Assembly: GCF_027492855.1 (NCBI RefSeq)
Contig: NZ_JAPUDY010000099.1
Span: 1-64,000 of the forward strand
Direction of reading: 5' to 3'
Length of the DNA: 64,000 nt
Origin: Acidovorax sp.
GTDB lineage: Bacteria; Pseudomonadota; Gammaproteobacteria; Burkholderiales; Burkholderiaceae_C
Shown here piece by piece: positions 18,315-25,654 of this stretch. The notes under the pieces are model-generated. The model was given only the letters and a program-made list of their open reading frames with translations, made no database searches and had not been told where the DNA came from. The translations under genes were made by a program, and so were the position numbers. Every line of letters begins with the position of its first letter. Positions within the stretch are counted from its first letter, which is position 1.

Positions 18315-19475
18315 TCAGGGCGCGCTGCTGGCGCGCAACTGCAGGTCGGCAAAGTCGCCGTTGGCCTGGGTGAGCTTGATGCGCACCGGCAAATAGCCCA
18401 GTGCGGGCGCCACCCACAGCTCGGCTTTCTGGTCGTAGTCCTTGCGGGGCAGGCGCAGCAGCTTGAGCGTGGGCGTGGGGCCCACGGGCAGGTCCAGGGT
18501 TTCGGGGCCTTCGATGGTGAAGGCCCAGCGGTCGGCGCTGCGGGCGCTCACGGCGGTCAGCGTGATCTGGGTGCCGGGCACAAAACGGGCCGGGTCTGCG
18601 GCCAGCAAGGCGCCCAGCTGGATAAAGAGGCTCAGGCGGTCTTGCGCGCCGGGGCCCACGGCTGCCTCGGGGGTGTTGGCGCTGAAGGTGACGCGGCCCT
18701 TGGCATGGTCGAAATGCGCGGCCTGCTCGCTGCGGGATTTGTCGGCAAACCGCTCGGGCCGCAGGCCCTGCGCGGTGATCTGGCCCACGCTGCGTTGGGT
18801 GCGCGAGCCGACCAGGAAGGCGCTTACCTCCTGCCGGGCCTCGTAGCGGCTGCCATCGTGCTGCCACAGCAGCTCGGCCCGCGCGCTGTAGGCGAATTTT
18901 TTGGCTTGCCCGCTCACGTCGAAAGCCAGCCGGGTGGGGGGCGGAATGCGTACGGGTGGCGGTGGGGCGCCTGCGTTGCGGGCTGTGTTGGCGCCGGGGA
19001 GCACGATGTCCTGCCCGTCATCGGCTGCGGTGGGCTCGGGGGCGGGTGGTGCTGAGGCTGCCGGTACGGGGGGCTGGGCTGGGAGGGCGGTCTCAGGCTC
19101 TGGCGTGGAGGCCGGGGCCGCCGGGCTGGTGCTCACATCGGCGTCGGCGCTGGCCATCTGCACGGGGGCTTCGGCCGGGGGAGCCTGTGTGGGTGCAGGG
19201 GGTTCGGCAATGGCCTGGGATGGCGTGGGGCGCTCTTCCTGCACGGGCGGCGCGGGCTTTGTTTTGCGCACGGGTGGAGGTTTGGGCGTCGGCGCAGCCA
19301 CCACAGGTGGCGGCGCGGGCGGTGGCGGCGGCGGGGCCGCCACGCTGCGGGTGCTGAATACCCGGCCGCTCTCGGGCTGGGAAGGGCTGTCCCAGGCCAG
19401 GGGCACGGCACGCAGCGCCAGCCAGTGCAGGGCGAGCACCAGGGCGGTGATGAGAACCAGCGCGCTGCGGGGCAT
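18315..19475 (-). CDS. DUF3108 domain protein with membrane anchor
   Basis: About 386 residues. One N-terminal transmembrane helix (SALVLITALVLALHWLAL) is followed by a long Pro/Ala-rich linker of some 150 residues resembling TonB-type periplasm-spanning regions. From about residue 200 there is a DUF3108 domain that begins LAFDVSGQAKKFAYSARAEL and ends with LGYLPVRIKLTQANGDFADLQL. The fold is thought to be periplasmic; its role is unknown. I chose the Met just before the helix (19475), which starts 25 bases after the iclR stop; a longer start at 19574 would overlap iclR. Confidence 0.82.
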   Translation of the reverse strand: MPRSALVLITALVLALHWLALRAVPLAWDSPSQPESGRVFSTRSVAAPPPPPPAPPPVVAAPTPKPPPVRKTKPAPPVQEERPTPSQAIAEPPAPTQAPPAEAPVQMASADADVSTSPAAPASTPEPETALPAQPPVPAASAPPAPEPTAADDGQDIVLPGANTARNAGAPPPPVRIPPPTRLAFDVSGQAKKFAYSARAELLWQHDGSRYEARQEVSAFLVGSRTQRSVGQITAQGLRPERFADKSRSEQAAHFDHAKGRVTFSANTPEAAVGPGAQDRLSLFIQLGALLAADPARFVPGTQITLTAVSARSADRWAFTIEGPETLDLPVGPTPTLKLLRLPRKDYDQKAELWVAPALGYLPVRIKLTQANGDFADLQLRASSAP

Positions 19476-19500
19476 TCGTCGGCGTGGTGCGAGGTGGGGC

Positions 19501-20283
19501 TCAGGCGGTGCCTGCGCCCAGGTCGCTCGATAGCTGGGCCGCGGCGGCGCGCAGCGGGGCGTCGATGGCTCCATCCCACTCGGGGTCGAAGGTGGCGATG
19601 GAGCCTAGCGTGGTGATGCCCAGCACCAGGTGGCCGTCGGCGTCGAACACCGGCGCGCAGAACGCGACGATGCCGGGCAGCAGGGTGTCCACCACCCGCG
19701 CCGCGCCGTGCGTGCGCACCTCGGCCAGCAGGGCATTGACCTCGGTCATGGTGGAGGGCAGGTCGGTGCGGCGCATCTTGACGGCGCGGGCCAGTTCGTC
19801 TTTGATCAGCGGTGCGACCACGTCGTGCGCCATGAGCGCGGCAAAACAGCGCCCCGTGGCCGACGACAGCAGCGGCATCACGTCGCCCAGGCGCAGGTTG
19901 GCGGTCACGGTCTGGGGCGATTCCTCCCAGTGCACGATGGTGGGGCCATGGTTGCCCCACACGGCCAGCGCCAGCGTGTGGCCGATACCTTCCATGAGTT
20001 CGGGCATGCGTTCGCGCGCCAGGCGCACGGCGTCCAGCCGGGCCAGCGAGGCCAGCCCCAGTTTGAGGGCGGCGGGGCCCAGGTCGTAGCGCGCATTGCG
20101 CGGGTCTTGCGTGACCAGGCCCAGGCGCTGAAAGCTCACCAGGTATCGGTGTGCCTTGGCCGCGCTCATGCCGGCCGAGGCCGCCACGTCCTTGAGCATC
20201 AGCGGCCCGCGCGAGCGCGCCAGCCCCTCCAATAGGGCAAACCCCACCTCTACAGATTGAATACCTGCACGTTCTTTGTCCAT
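19501..20283 (-). CDS. IclR family transcriptional regulator
   Basis: A 260-residue regulator. The N-terminal winged helix (about residues 8-70) shows SVEVGFALLEGLA and MSAAKAHRYLVSFQRLGLV; the C-terminal ligand domain (about 80-255) contains LPLLSSATGRCFAA-like and VLGITTLGSIATFD segments. IclR proteins bind small organic acids and control adjacent catabolic genes. It is divergent from the fumarylacetoacetate-hydrolase-family gene 102 bases away, its probable target. ATG 20283 is preferred to the TTG at 20289. Confidence 0.92.
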   Translation of the reverse strand: MDKERAGIQSVEVGFALLEGLARSRGPLMLKDVAASAGMSAAKAHRYLVSFQRLGLVTQDPRNARYDLGPAALKLGLASLARLDAVRLARERMPELMEGIGHTLALAVWGNHGPTIVHWEESPQTVTANLRLGDVMPLLSSATGRCFAALMAHDVVAPLIKDELARAVKMRRTDLPSTMTEVNALLAEVRTHGAARVVDTLLPGIVAFCAPVFDADGHLVLGITTLGSIATFDPEWDGAIDAPLRAAAAQLSSDLGAGTA

Positions 20284-20321
20284 GTGCAATAGAATTTGGT
20301 TGTTTTGTTTAGTTAAATCAA

Positions 20322-20351
20322 TTTACCCAAGCGTAATTCGTGTTGGGTGAA
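20322..20351. promoter_or_regulatory. Candidate IclR operator (inverted repeat)
   Basis: TTTACCCAA (20322-20330) and TTGGGTGAA (20343-20351) form an inverted repeat with one mismatch and a 12-base spacer in the gap between iclR and the divergent FAH-family gene. Position and symmetry fit a dimeric regulator site. That IclR is the binder is inference. Confidence 0.45.
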
Positions 20352-20385
20352 GAATTTCAACCTCTGAAGACAAAGGTTCTGCCCC

Positions 20386-21399
20386 ATGAAACTTGCTACT
20401 TACAAAGACGGCTCGCGCGACGGCCAGCTGGTTGTCGTCTCCCGTGACCTGGGCACGGCCCATTATGCGACTGGCATCGCCAGCAAGCTCCAGCAGGCGC
20501 TGGATGACTGGGGTTTCGTGTCGCCCCAGTTGCAGGACCTTTACGACCAGCTCAACAGCGGCCGCGCACGCCACGCCTTCCCTTTTGATCCGGCCCAGTG
20601 CATGGCCCCGCTGCCGCGTGCATACCAGTGGGCGGATGGTTCGGCCTACATCAACCACGTCGAATTGGTGCGAAAAGCACGCAACTCAGAGGTTCCTGAG
20701 AGCTTCTACACCGATCCGCTGATGTACCAGGGTGGCAGCGACGACTTCATCGGCCCCCGCGACGACGTGGTGGTGCCCAGCGAAGCCATGGGCATCGACT
20801 TCGAGGCCGAAATTGCCGTGGTGACGGGCGATGTGAAGATGGGCACCACCGCCGACCAGGCGCTGGACGGCATCCGCCTGGTGATGATTGCCAACGACGT
20901 CTCCCTGCGCAACCTGATCCCCGCCGAGTTGGCCAAGGGCTTCGGCTTCTTCCAGAGCAAGCCCGCCACCGCCTTCGGCCCTGTGGCCGTGACGCTGGAC
21001 GAACTGGGCGACGCCTGGGACCACGGCCGCGTCAACCTCACCGTGCAATCCACCTGGAACGGCCGCAAGGTCGGCATGTGCGACGCAGGCCCCGAGATGA
21101 CTTTTCACTTCGGCCAGCTCATCGCCCACGTGGCCAAGACGCGTAACCTGCGCGCTGGCTCCATCATCGGCAGCGGCACCGTGAGCAACAAGGGCGTTAC
21201 CGACGCCAACGGCCGCACCGAATGGCCCAAGGGCTATAGCTGCATCGCCGAAAAGCGCTGCATCGAAACCATCCAGGACGGCAAGCCCAGCACCGAGTTC
21301 ATGAAGTTCGGCGACACCATCCGCATCGAGGTCAAGGGCAAGGACGGCGCCAGCATCTTCGGCGCCATTGACCAAGCCATCGCGGCCCCTGCCGCCTGA
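20386..21399 (+). CDS. Fumarylacetoacetate hydrolase family protein
   Basis: A 337-residue enzyme with the FAH fold. The N-terminal domain occupies about the first 90 residues and the catalytic domain runs from about residue 95. The acidic metal ligands are in DFEAEIAVV (near residue 146), and VSLRNLIPAE and GSIIGSGTVSNKG are typical family segments. Members hydrolyse C-C bonds of acylpyruvates or decarboxylate oxaloacetate in aromatic catabolism. The substrate here is unknown. It has an AAAGG ribosome site and is divergent from iclR; a Bug receptor follows 111 bases downstream, suggesting uptake of a related acid. Confidence 0.9.
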   Translation: MKLATYKDGSRDGQLVVVSRDLGTAHYATGIASKLQQALDDWGFVSPQLQDLYDQLNSGRARHAFPFDPAQCMAPLPRAYQWADGSAYINHVELVRKARNSEVPESFYTDPLMYQGGSDDFIGPRDDVVVPSEAMGIDFEAEIAVVTGDVKMGTTADQALDGIRLVMIANDVSLRNLIPAELAKGFGFFQSKPATAFGPVAVTLDELGDAWDHGRVNLTVQSTWNGRKVGMCDAGPEMTFHFGQLIAHVAKTRNLRAGSIIGSGTVSNKGVTDANGRTEWPKGYSCIAEKRCIETIQDGKPSTEFMKFGDTIRIEVKGKDGASIFGAIDQAIAAPAA

Positions 21400-21411
21400 T
21401 GGACGGACTGC

Positions 21412-21480
21412 AAGATTTTTGAATAAAACAGGCGCTAGCGCTTATTGAATAAGCGCTAGTAGCTATTAATTTGATAGTGA
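21412..21480 (-). repeat. Dispersed palindromic repeat, copy B
   Basis: Contains a perfect 12-base inverted repeat, CTAGCGCTTATT (21435-21446) and AATAAGCGCTAG (21448-21459), separated by one base and flanked by GATTTTTGAATAAAA and AGCTATTAA. It is the best preserved copy of the family in the window and lies in the minus orientation. It could form a strong hairpin after the FAH-family gene and limit read-through into the Bug receptor gene. Confidence 0.75.
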
Positions 21481-21510
21481 AGCAATAGTAAATCAATAGG
21501 AGACAGCCCC

Positions 21511-22488
21511 ATGCAACGCAGAACCCTCTTGTCCGCCCTGGCCGCCGCAGGCGCCACCTCCGCAGCCCCTTGGGCCGCTGCCCAATCCGCCTGGCCCGAC
21601 CAGCCCCTGCGCTGGGTCGTGCCGTACCCGGCTGGCGGCGGCACCGACGTGCTGGCGCGCACCGTGGCCGAAGCCATGCGCCAGACGCTGGGCCAGCAGA
21701 TCGTGGTGGACAACCGCCCCGGCGCATCGACCAACATCGGCGCGCAGATGGTGGCCACGGCCAAGCCCGACGGCAACACCTTCATGTCGGCCGACAACGC
21801 CGTGCTGGCTTTCAACGAACACCTGTTCAGCAAGCTGCCCTTCAACCCCGACAAGGACTTCACCTACGTGGGTGGCATCAGCCGCTTCCCGCTGGCACTG
21901 GTGGTGCATCCCTCGTTCGAGGCCAAGACGGTGAAGGAATTCCTCGCCTACGCCCGCGCCAACCCCGGCAAGCTCAACTACGCATCGCCCGGCAACGGCT
22001 CGCCGCACCACCTGGCGATGGAGATGTTCAAGCACCGCACCAAAACCTTCCTCACGCACATCCCCTACCGCGGCGCAGCGCCCGCGCTGCAGGATGTGAT
22101 GGGCGGCCAGGTGCCTTGTATGTTCCTGGACCTGGCGGCGGGCCTGCCCATCATCACCTCGGGCAAGGTGCGTGCCCTGGCCATCGGCTCGGCCAAGCGC
22201 GTGGCCGCGCTGCCCGACGTGCCCACCCTGGCCGAAGCCGGTGTGCCCGACACCGAGGTGTTTGCGTTCCAGGGCATCCTGGCCCCCGCTGGCCTGCCTG
22301 CGGCCATCACCACGCGCCTGAACGCCGACCTGAACAAGGCACTGCTCAACCCCGCCGTGGTCAAGCGCATGGCCGACTTCGGCATGGAAGCCCTGCCCGG
22401 CACGCCCGAGCAGTTCCACACCATGGCGCGGGCCGAGTCCAAGCGCTGGGGCGAGATCATCAAGGCAGCCGGGGTGAAGCTCGACTGA
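21511..22488 (+). CDS. Bug/TctC family solute-binding receptor
   Basis: A 325-residue periplasmic protein. A signal peptide with RRTLLSALAAAGATSA ends at AAAQS near residue 25. The mature part shows the Bug hallmarks PAGGGTDVLAR, VDNRPGASTNIGA and PYRGAAPALQDVMGGQV. These bind carboxylates or aromatic acids for tripartite tricarboxylate transporters; no TctA/TctB membrane genes are nearby, as is common for Bug genes in Burkholderiales. A strong AGGAG precedes the start. Ligand unknown; context suggests an acid handled by the preceding FAH-family enzyme. Confidence 0.93.
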   Translation: MQRRTLLSALAAAGATSAAPWAAAQSAWPDQPLRWVVPYPAGGGTDVLARTVAEAMRQTLGQQIVVDNRPGASTNIGAQMVATAKPDGNTFMSADNAVLAFNEHLFSKLPFNPDKDFTYVGGISRFPLALVVHPSFEAKTVKEFLAYARANPGKLNYASPGNGSPHHLAMEMFKHRTKTFLTHIPYRGAAPALQDVMGGQVPCMFLDLAAGLPIITSGKVRALAIGSAKRVAALPDVPTLAEAGVPDTEVFAFQGILAPAGLPAAITTRLNADLNKALLNPAVVKRMADFGMEALPGTPEQFHTMARAESKRWGEIIKAAGVKLD

Positions 22489-22518
22489 TTGATCACCACG
22501 GCCTGCCTGGCCGCCTGC

Positions 22519-22932
22519 TTACTCAGGCAGGTGGCACACCGCTTCCATGTTGTTGCCCTCGGGGTCGATGACAAAGGCGCCGTAGTAATGCGCGTGGTAG
22601 TCGGGCCTGAGGCCAGGGGCGCCGTTGCCCTTGCCGCCTGCCGCAAGGGCGGCGGCGTAAAACGCATCCACCTGCGCACGGTTCTGGGCGCGCCACGCCA
22701 GGTGGCAGCCCGTGGTGGCGGGCGGGCCTCCGTAGGGCGAGGGGCCGTCGATGAACCACACATCGGCCTTCTTGCCATCGGGCTCGGACGCATCCGGGTA
22801 GGCAAAGCCCAGTATGTTCGCGCCGTAATTGCCTTCAAAAGACAGGCTGTAGCCCAGTGGCTCCAGGGCAGCGCTGTAGAACGCCTTGGCGCGGCCGATG
22901 TCGGTCACGCGGAAAGTCATGTGGTCAAGCAT
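22519..22932 (-). CDS. VOC (glyoxalase/bleomycin-resistance) family protein
   Basis: A 137-residue single-domain VOC protein. It starts MLDHMTFRVTDIGRAKAFY and ends with DPEGNNMEAVCH, the metal-binding His and Glu being those of the two half-folds. Family members isomerise, bind or cleave small molecules at a metal site; the substrate is unknown. A good AGGAG stands seven bases before the start. The frame is open far upstream without homology. The gene's promoter (22990-23018) is overlapped by a LexA-like palindrome. Confidence 0.88.
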   Translation of the reverse strand: MLDHMTFRVTDIGRAKAFYSAALEPLGYSLSFEGNYGANILGFAYPDASEPDGKKADVWFIDGPSPYGGPPATTGCHLAWRAQNRAQVDAFYAAALAAGGKGNGAPGLRPDYHAHYYGAFVIDPEGNNMEAVCHLPE

Positions 22933-22988
22933 GGGGGGGCTCCTGAATTGGTTGTGGTGTGCACGGCTGCTTTGGCTACGCACATAAA

Positions 22989-23008
22989 TACTGTAATTAA
23001 TCACAGTA
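22989..23008. promoter_or_regulatory. LexA-like operator TACTGT-N8-ACAGTA
   Basis: A 20-base inverted repeat, TACTGT followed by eight bases and ACAGTA, which matches the CTGT-N8-ACAG SOS box used by LexA of enteric and betaproteobacterial type. The repeat extends to AAATACTGT/ACAGTATTT (22986-23011). It overlaps a promoter for the VOC gene. Another dimeric repressor with a similar site cannot be excluded. The rest of the 22933-23198 gap shows no gene. Confidence 0.5.
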
Positions 23009-23018
23009 TTTTTGGCAA
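22990..23018 (-). promoter_or_regulatory. Candidate promoter of the VOC gene
   Basis: Read on the minus strand, TTGCCA (23013-23018) and TACAGT (22990-22995) are separated by exactly 17 bases, a good sigma-70 arrangement. Transcription would start near 22983, about 50 bases before the VOC start codon. A 20-base palindrome covers the spacer and the -10 element. Confidence 0.55.
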
Positions 23019-23198
23019 GGGATATATCCGGCGCTGCCAGCGCTGCCGGCGGTTGGCGTTTTGGGTGCCCATCCCCCATCGTTGATGGTTTGTCGTGCTG
23101 GTGACGTGTTGGCCGGTGGCACCGCCCGCACAATGAATTGAACGGCTCGCCGCCACGCGGAGCGCGCCGTTTTCCCCACAAACCCCTGCCACCATCCC

Positions 23199-24362
23199 AT
23201 GCTGAACTTCGACTTCCACAACCCCACCCACATCGTCTTCGGCCAGGGCCGCATTGCCGACCTGGACAAGCTGGTGCCCGCTGCTGCCAAGGTGCTCATC
23301 CTGGTGGGCGGCGCCAGTGCCGAAAAGACGGGCACCCTGGCCGAGGTACGCGCCGCGCTGGGCGAGCGCCCGCACGCCACCTTCAGCGGCATCGAGCCCA
23401 ACCCAAGCTACGAAACCTCCATGAAGGCCGTGGCGCAGATCCGCGAAGGCGGGTTTGACTTTCTGCTGGCCGTGGGTGGCGGTTCGGTGATCGACGCGGT
23501 GAAGTTCATCGCCGCCGCCGTGAAGTTCGAAGGCAGCGACCCCTGGGCCATCCTTGAAAAACACGGACGCAACATCCGGGGCGCGCTGCCGTTTGGCACC
23601 GTGCTCACGCTGCCCGCCACGGGGTCTGAAATGAACAACGGTGGCGTCATCACCCACCGCGCCAAGGGCGCCAAACTGTCGTTTGGCAGCCCACACATGT
23701 ACCCCGTGTTCTCGGTGCTCGACCCCACCAAAACATACACCTTGCCGCCCCAGCAACTGGCCAACGGCGTGGTCGATGCATTTGTGCACACGGTGGAGCA
23801 ATACCTCACCTACCCGGTCAACGCGCCCGTGCAGGACCGTTTTGCCGAGGGCATTTTGCAGACGCTGATCGAGATCGGCCCGCGCCTGCTCACGGCCCCC
23901 GCGCCTGTGTACGACGACCGCGCCAACCTCATGTGGGCCGCGACCATGGCGCTCAACGGCCTGATCGGCGCGGGTGTGCCGCAGGACTGGGCCACACACA
24001 TGATCGGCCACGAACTCACAGCGCTGCACGGCATTGACCACGCACGCACGCTGGCCATCGTGCTGCCTGCGCTGCTGCACGAGCGCAGGGGCGCCAAACG
24101 CGCCAAGCTGCTGCAGTTCGGCGCGCGCGCGTGGGGCATCACCAAGGGCAGCGAGGACGAACGCATCACCGCCGCCATCGAGCGCACGCGTGGTTTCTTC
24201 GAAAGCATGGGCATCGCCACGCGCCTGTCGGGCTATGGCCTGGGCGCCGACACCGTGGGCGCGGTGGTGGCGCAGCTCGAAGCGCATGGCATGGTGGCGT
24301 TGGGCGAGCAGCGCGAGATCACGCCCGCCGTCAGCCGCCGCATCCTCGAAGCTGCGCTGTAG
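23199..24362 (+). CDS. yqhD: Iron-containing alcohol dehydrogenase, YqhD type
   Basis: A 387-residue NADPH-dependent aldehyde reductase of the type III alcohol dehydrogenase family. It starts LNFDFHNPTHIVFGQG as in YqhD. The GGGSVIDAVKF nucleotide motif lies near residue 95. The metal ligands are in VVDAFVHTVEQY (Asp, His, near 190-200) and GHELTALHGIDHARTL (two His, near 265-285). Length equals E. coli YqhD. Such enzymes detoxify short-chain aldehydes. It is divergent from the VOC gene, so both may take part in reactive-aldehyde defence, which is inference. Confidence 0.95.
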   Translation: MLNFDFHNPTHIVFGQGRIADLDKLVPAAAKVLILVGGASAEKTGTLAEVRAALGERPHATFSGIEPNPSYETSMKAVAQIREGGFDFLLAVGGGSVIDAVKFIAAAVKFEGSDPWAILEKHGRNIRGALPFGTVLTLPATGSEMNNGGVITHRAKGAKLSFGSPHMYPVFSVLDPTKTYTLPPQQLANGVVDAFVHTVEQYLTYPVNAPVQDRFAEGILQTLIEIGPRLLTAPAPVYDDRANLMWAATMALNGLIGAGVPQDWATHMIGHELTALHGIDHARTLAIVLPALLHERRGAKRAKLLQFGARAWGITKGSEDERITAAIERTRGFFESMGIATRLSGYGLGADTVGAVVAQLEAHGMVALGEQREITPAVSRRILEAAL

Positions 24363-24509
24363 CGCGGTCGCCCGGACTTCGGCTCCCGCCGCCGCAGCGG
24401 CACTTCGCGCCGTGTGGCGGGGTTTCGTCGCAAACACGTTGGGGCTGCCGCAGTGCGTGCCTACAGTGCCTTTTATGCCGCCTTTGGTGGGCTGCCTGAA
24501 AGGTTTCTG

Positions 24510-25556
24510 ATGATGTCCCTGCGCTTCTTGTTCCAGCCCCGACCCCTTATTGCCGCCGCGCTGTTGGCGCTGGCGGGGCATGCAGCCGCGCAGCACGCGG
24601 GCTATCGCACGATGGTCGTGCCCGGTGCGGCGCCCGTGACGGTGGCGCTGTTCTACCCCACGGCCACCGCTGCCCGCACCGTGTCCATGGGCCCCTGGCA
24701 GCCGGTGGTGGCGCCTGGCGCACCAGCAGCAGCGGGGCCGCTCAAGGGCCTGATCCTGATCTCCCACGGCACGGGCGGAACCGAGCTGGGCCACCACAAC
24801 CTGACCACGCGCCTCGCGTCCGACGGCTACCTTGTCGCCGCACTGCGCCACCCTGGCGACTATTGGGAAGATCGATCGATGGTCACGTCGGGCCGCTATT
24901 TCGGCGAGCGCCCGCGCCAGGTCAGCCGTGTGCTCGATGCGCTGCTGGCCAGCCAGGAATGGGGCGCGCGCATTCCTGCCGAGCGCATTGGCGCGGTGGG
25001 CCACTCGGCGGGGGGCTACACCGTGCTGGCGCTGGCCGGTGCGCAGGCCGAACCCGTCCGCGCCTTCCGGCACTGCCGCAGCGTGCAGGATGACCCAATG
25101 TTTTGTTCACTGGGCAAGCTTGAGGCGGGCAGCGCAGCGCTACCGCCCCCAGCAGCGCCCACGGCGGCCGTCAGTGCCGCTGTGCCCCTGGACGGGCCGC
25201 GCGTGTCCGTGCCCGACCCGCGCATCCGCGCCATCGTGGCAATGGCGCCGGTGGCGGTGGTGCTCACCCCCGAAAGCCTGGCCGCCATCACCGTGCCGAC
25301 GCGCGTCATCATGGCCGAGCGTGATGTGGTGCTCAACGGCAAATATCACGGCCAGCATGTGGCAGCGCACATACCACGTGCGGAGACGAGCACGGTGGCG
25401 GGTGCCGGGCACTTTGCCTTCATGGCGCAATCGACCTGGCCGCTGCCGTCGGACGCTGGCGACGCCGCAGCCAACCCCGAGGGCTTTGACCGTGTGGCCT
25501 ACCACGCCACGCTGGAGAACCAGGTGGCGGAGTTCTTTGGGCGGCTGTGGCGGTGA
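24510..25556 (+). CDS. Secreted alpha/beta hydrolase (dienelactone-hydrolase-like)
   Basis: A 348-residue protein with a signal peptide (LIAAALLALAGHAAAQ, cleavage near residue 29). The alpha/beta-hydrolase core has the oxyanion segment LISHGTGGTELGHH, a nucleophile elbow GHSAGG near residue 170 and a late His in GAGHFAF. These fit a serine-hydrolase triad in the periplasm. The substrate is unknown. AAAGG before 24510 supports this start; an ATG three bases later is equivalent. The 147-base gap upstream (24363-24509) shows no gene. Confidence 0.87.
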   Translation: MMSLRFLFQPRPLIAAALLALAGHAAAQHAGYRTMVVPGAAPVTVALFYPTATAARTVSMGPWQPVVAPGAPAAAGPLKGLILISHGTGGTELGHHNLTTRLASDGYLVAALRHPGDYWEDRSMVTSGRYFGERPRQVSRVLDALLASQEWGARIPAERIGAVGHSAGGYTVLALAGAQAEPVRAFRHCRSVQDDPMFCSLGKLEAGSAALPPPAAPTAAVSAAVPLDGPRVSVPDPRIRAIVAMAPVAVVLTPESLAAITVPTRVIMAERDVVLNGKYHGQHVAAHIPRAETSTVAGAGHFAFMAQSTWPLPSDAGDAAANPEGFDRVAYHATLENQVAEFFGRLWR

Positions 25557-25560
25557 CACC

Positions 25561-25622
25561 GGATTTTTGAATAAAAAGGCTGCTGGCGCTTATATTTAAA
25601 GCGCCAAAAGCTATTAAAAAGT
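25561..25622 (-). repeat. Dispersed palindromic repeat, copy C
   Basis: TGGCGCTT (25584-25591) and AAGCGCCA (25599-25606) form a perfect 8-base stem, followed by AGCTATTAA. The flank GGATTTTTGAATAAAA matches copy B. It sits between two convergent genes, where it could act as a bidirectional terminator. Confidence 0.7.
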
Positions 25623-25654
25623 GAGCATTCTCCGGTGGCCCACACGCGCAGGCA

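Noticed and set aside
18915..19400. Dense proline-rich repeats in the DUF3108 protein, considered as a DNA repeat array
   Set aside because: The repetition is amino-acid bias in a periplasm-spanning linker; there are no regular DNA repeat units.
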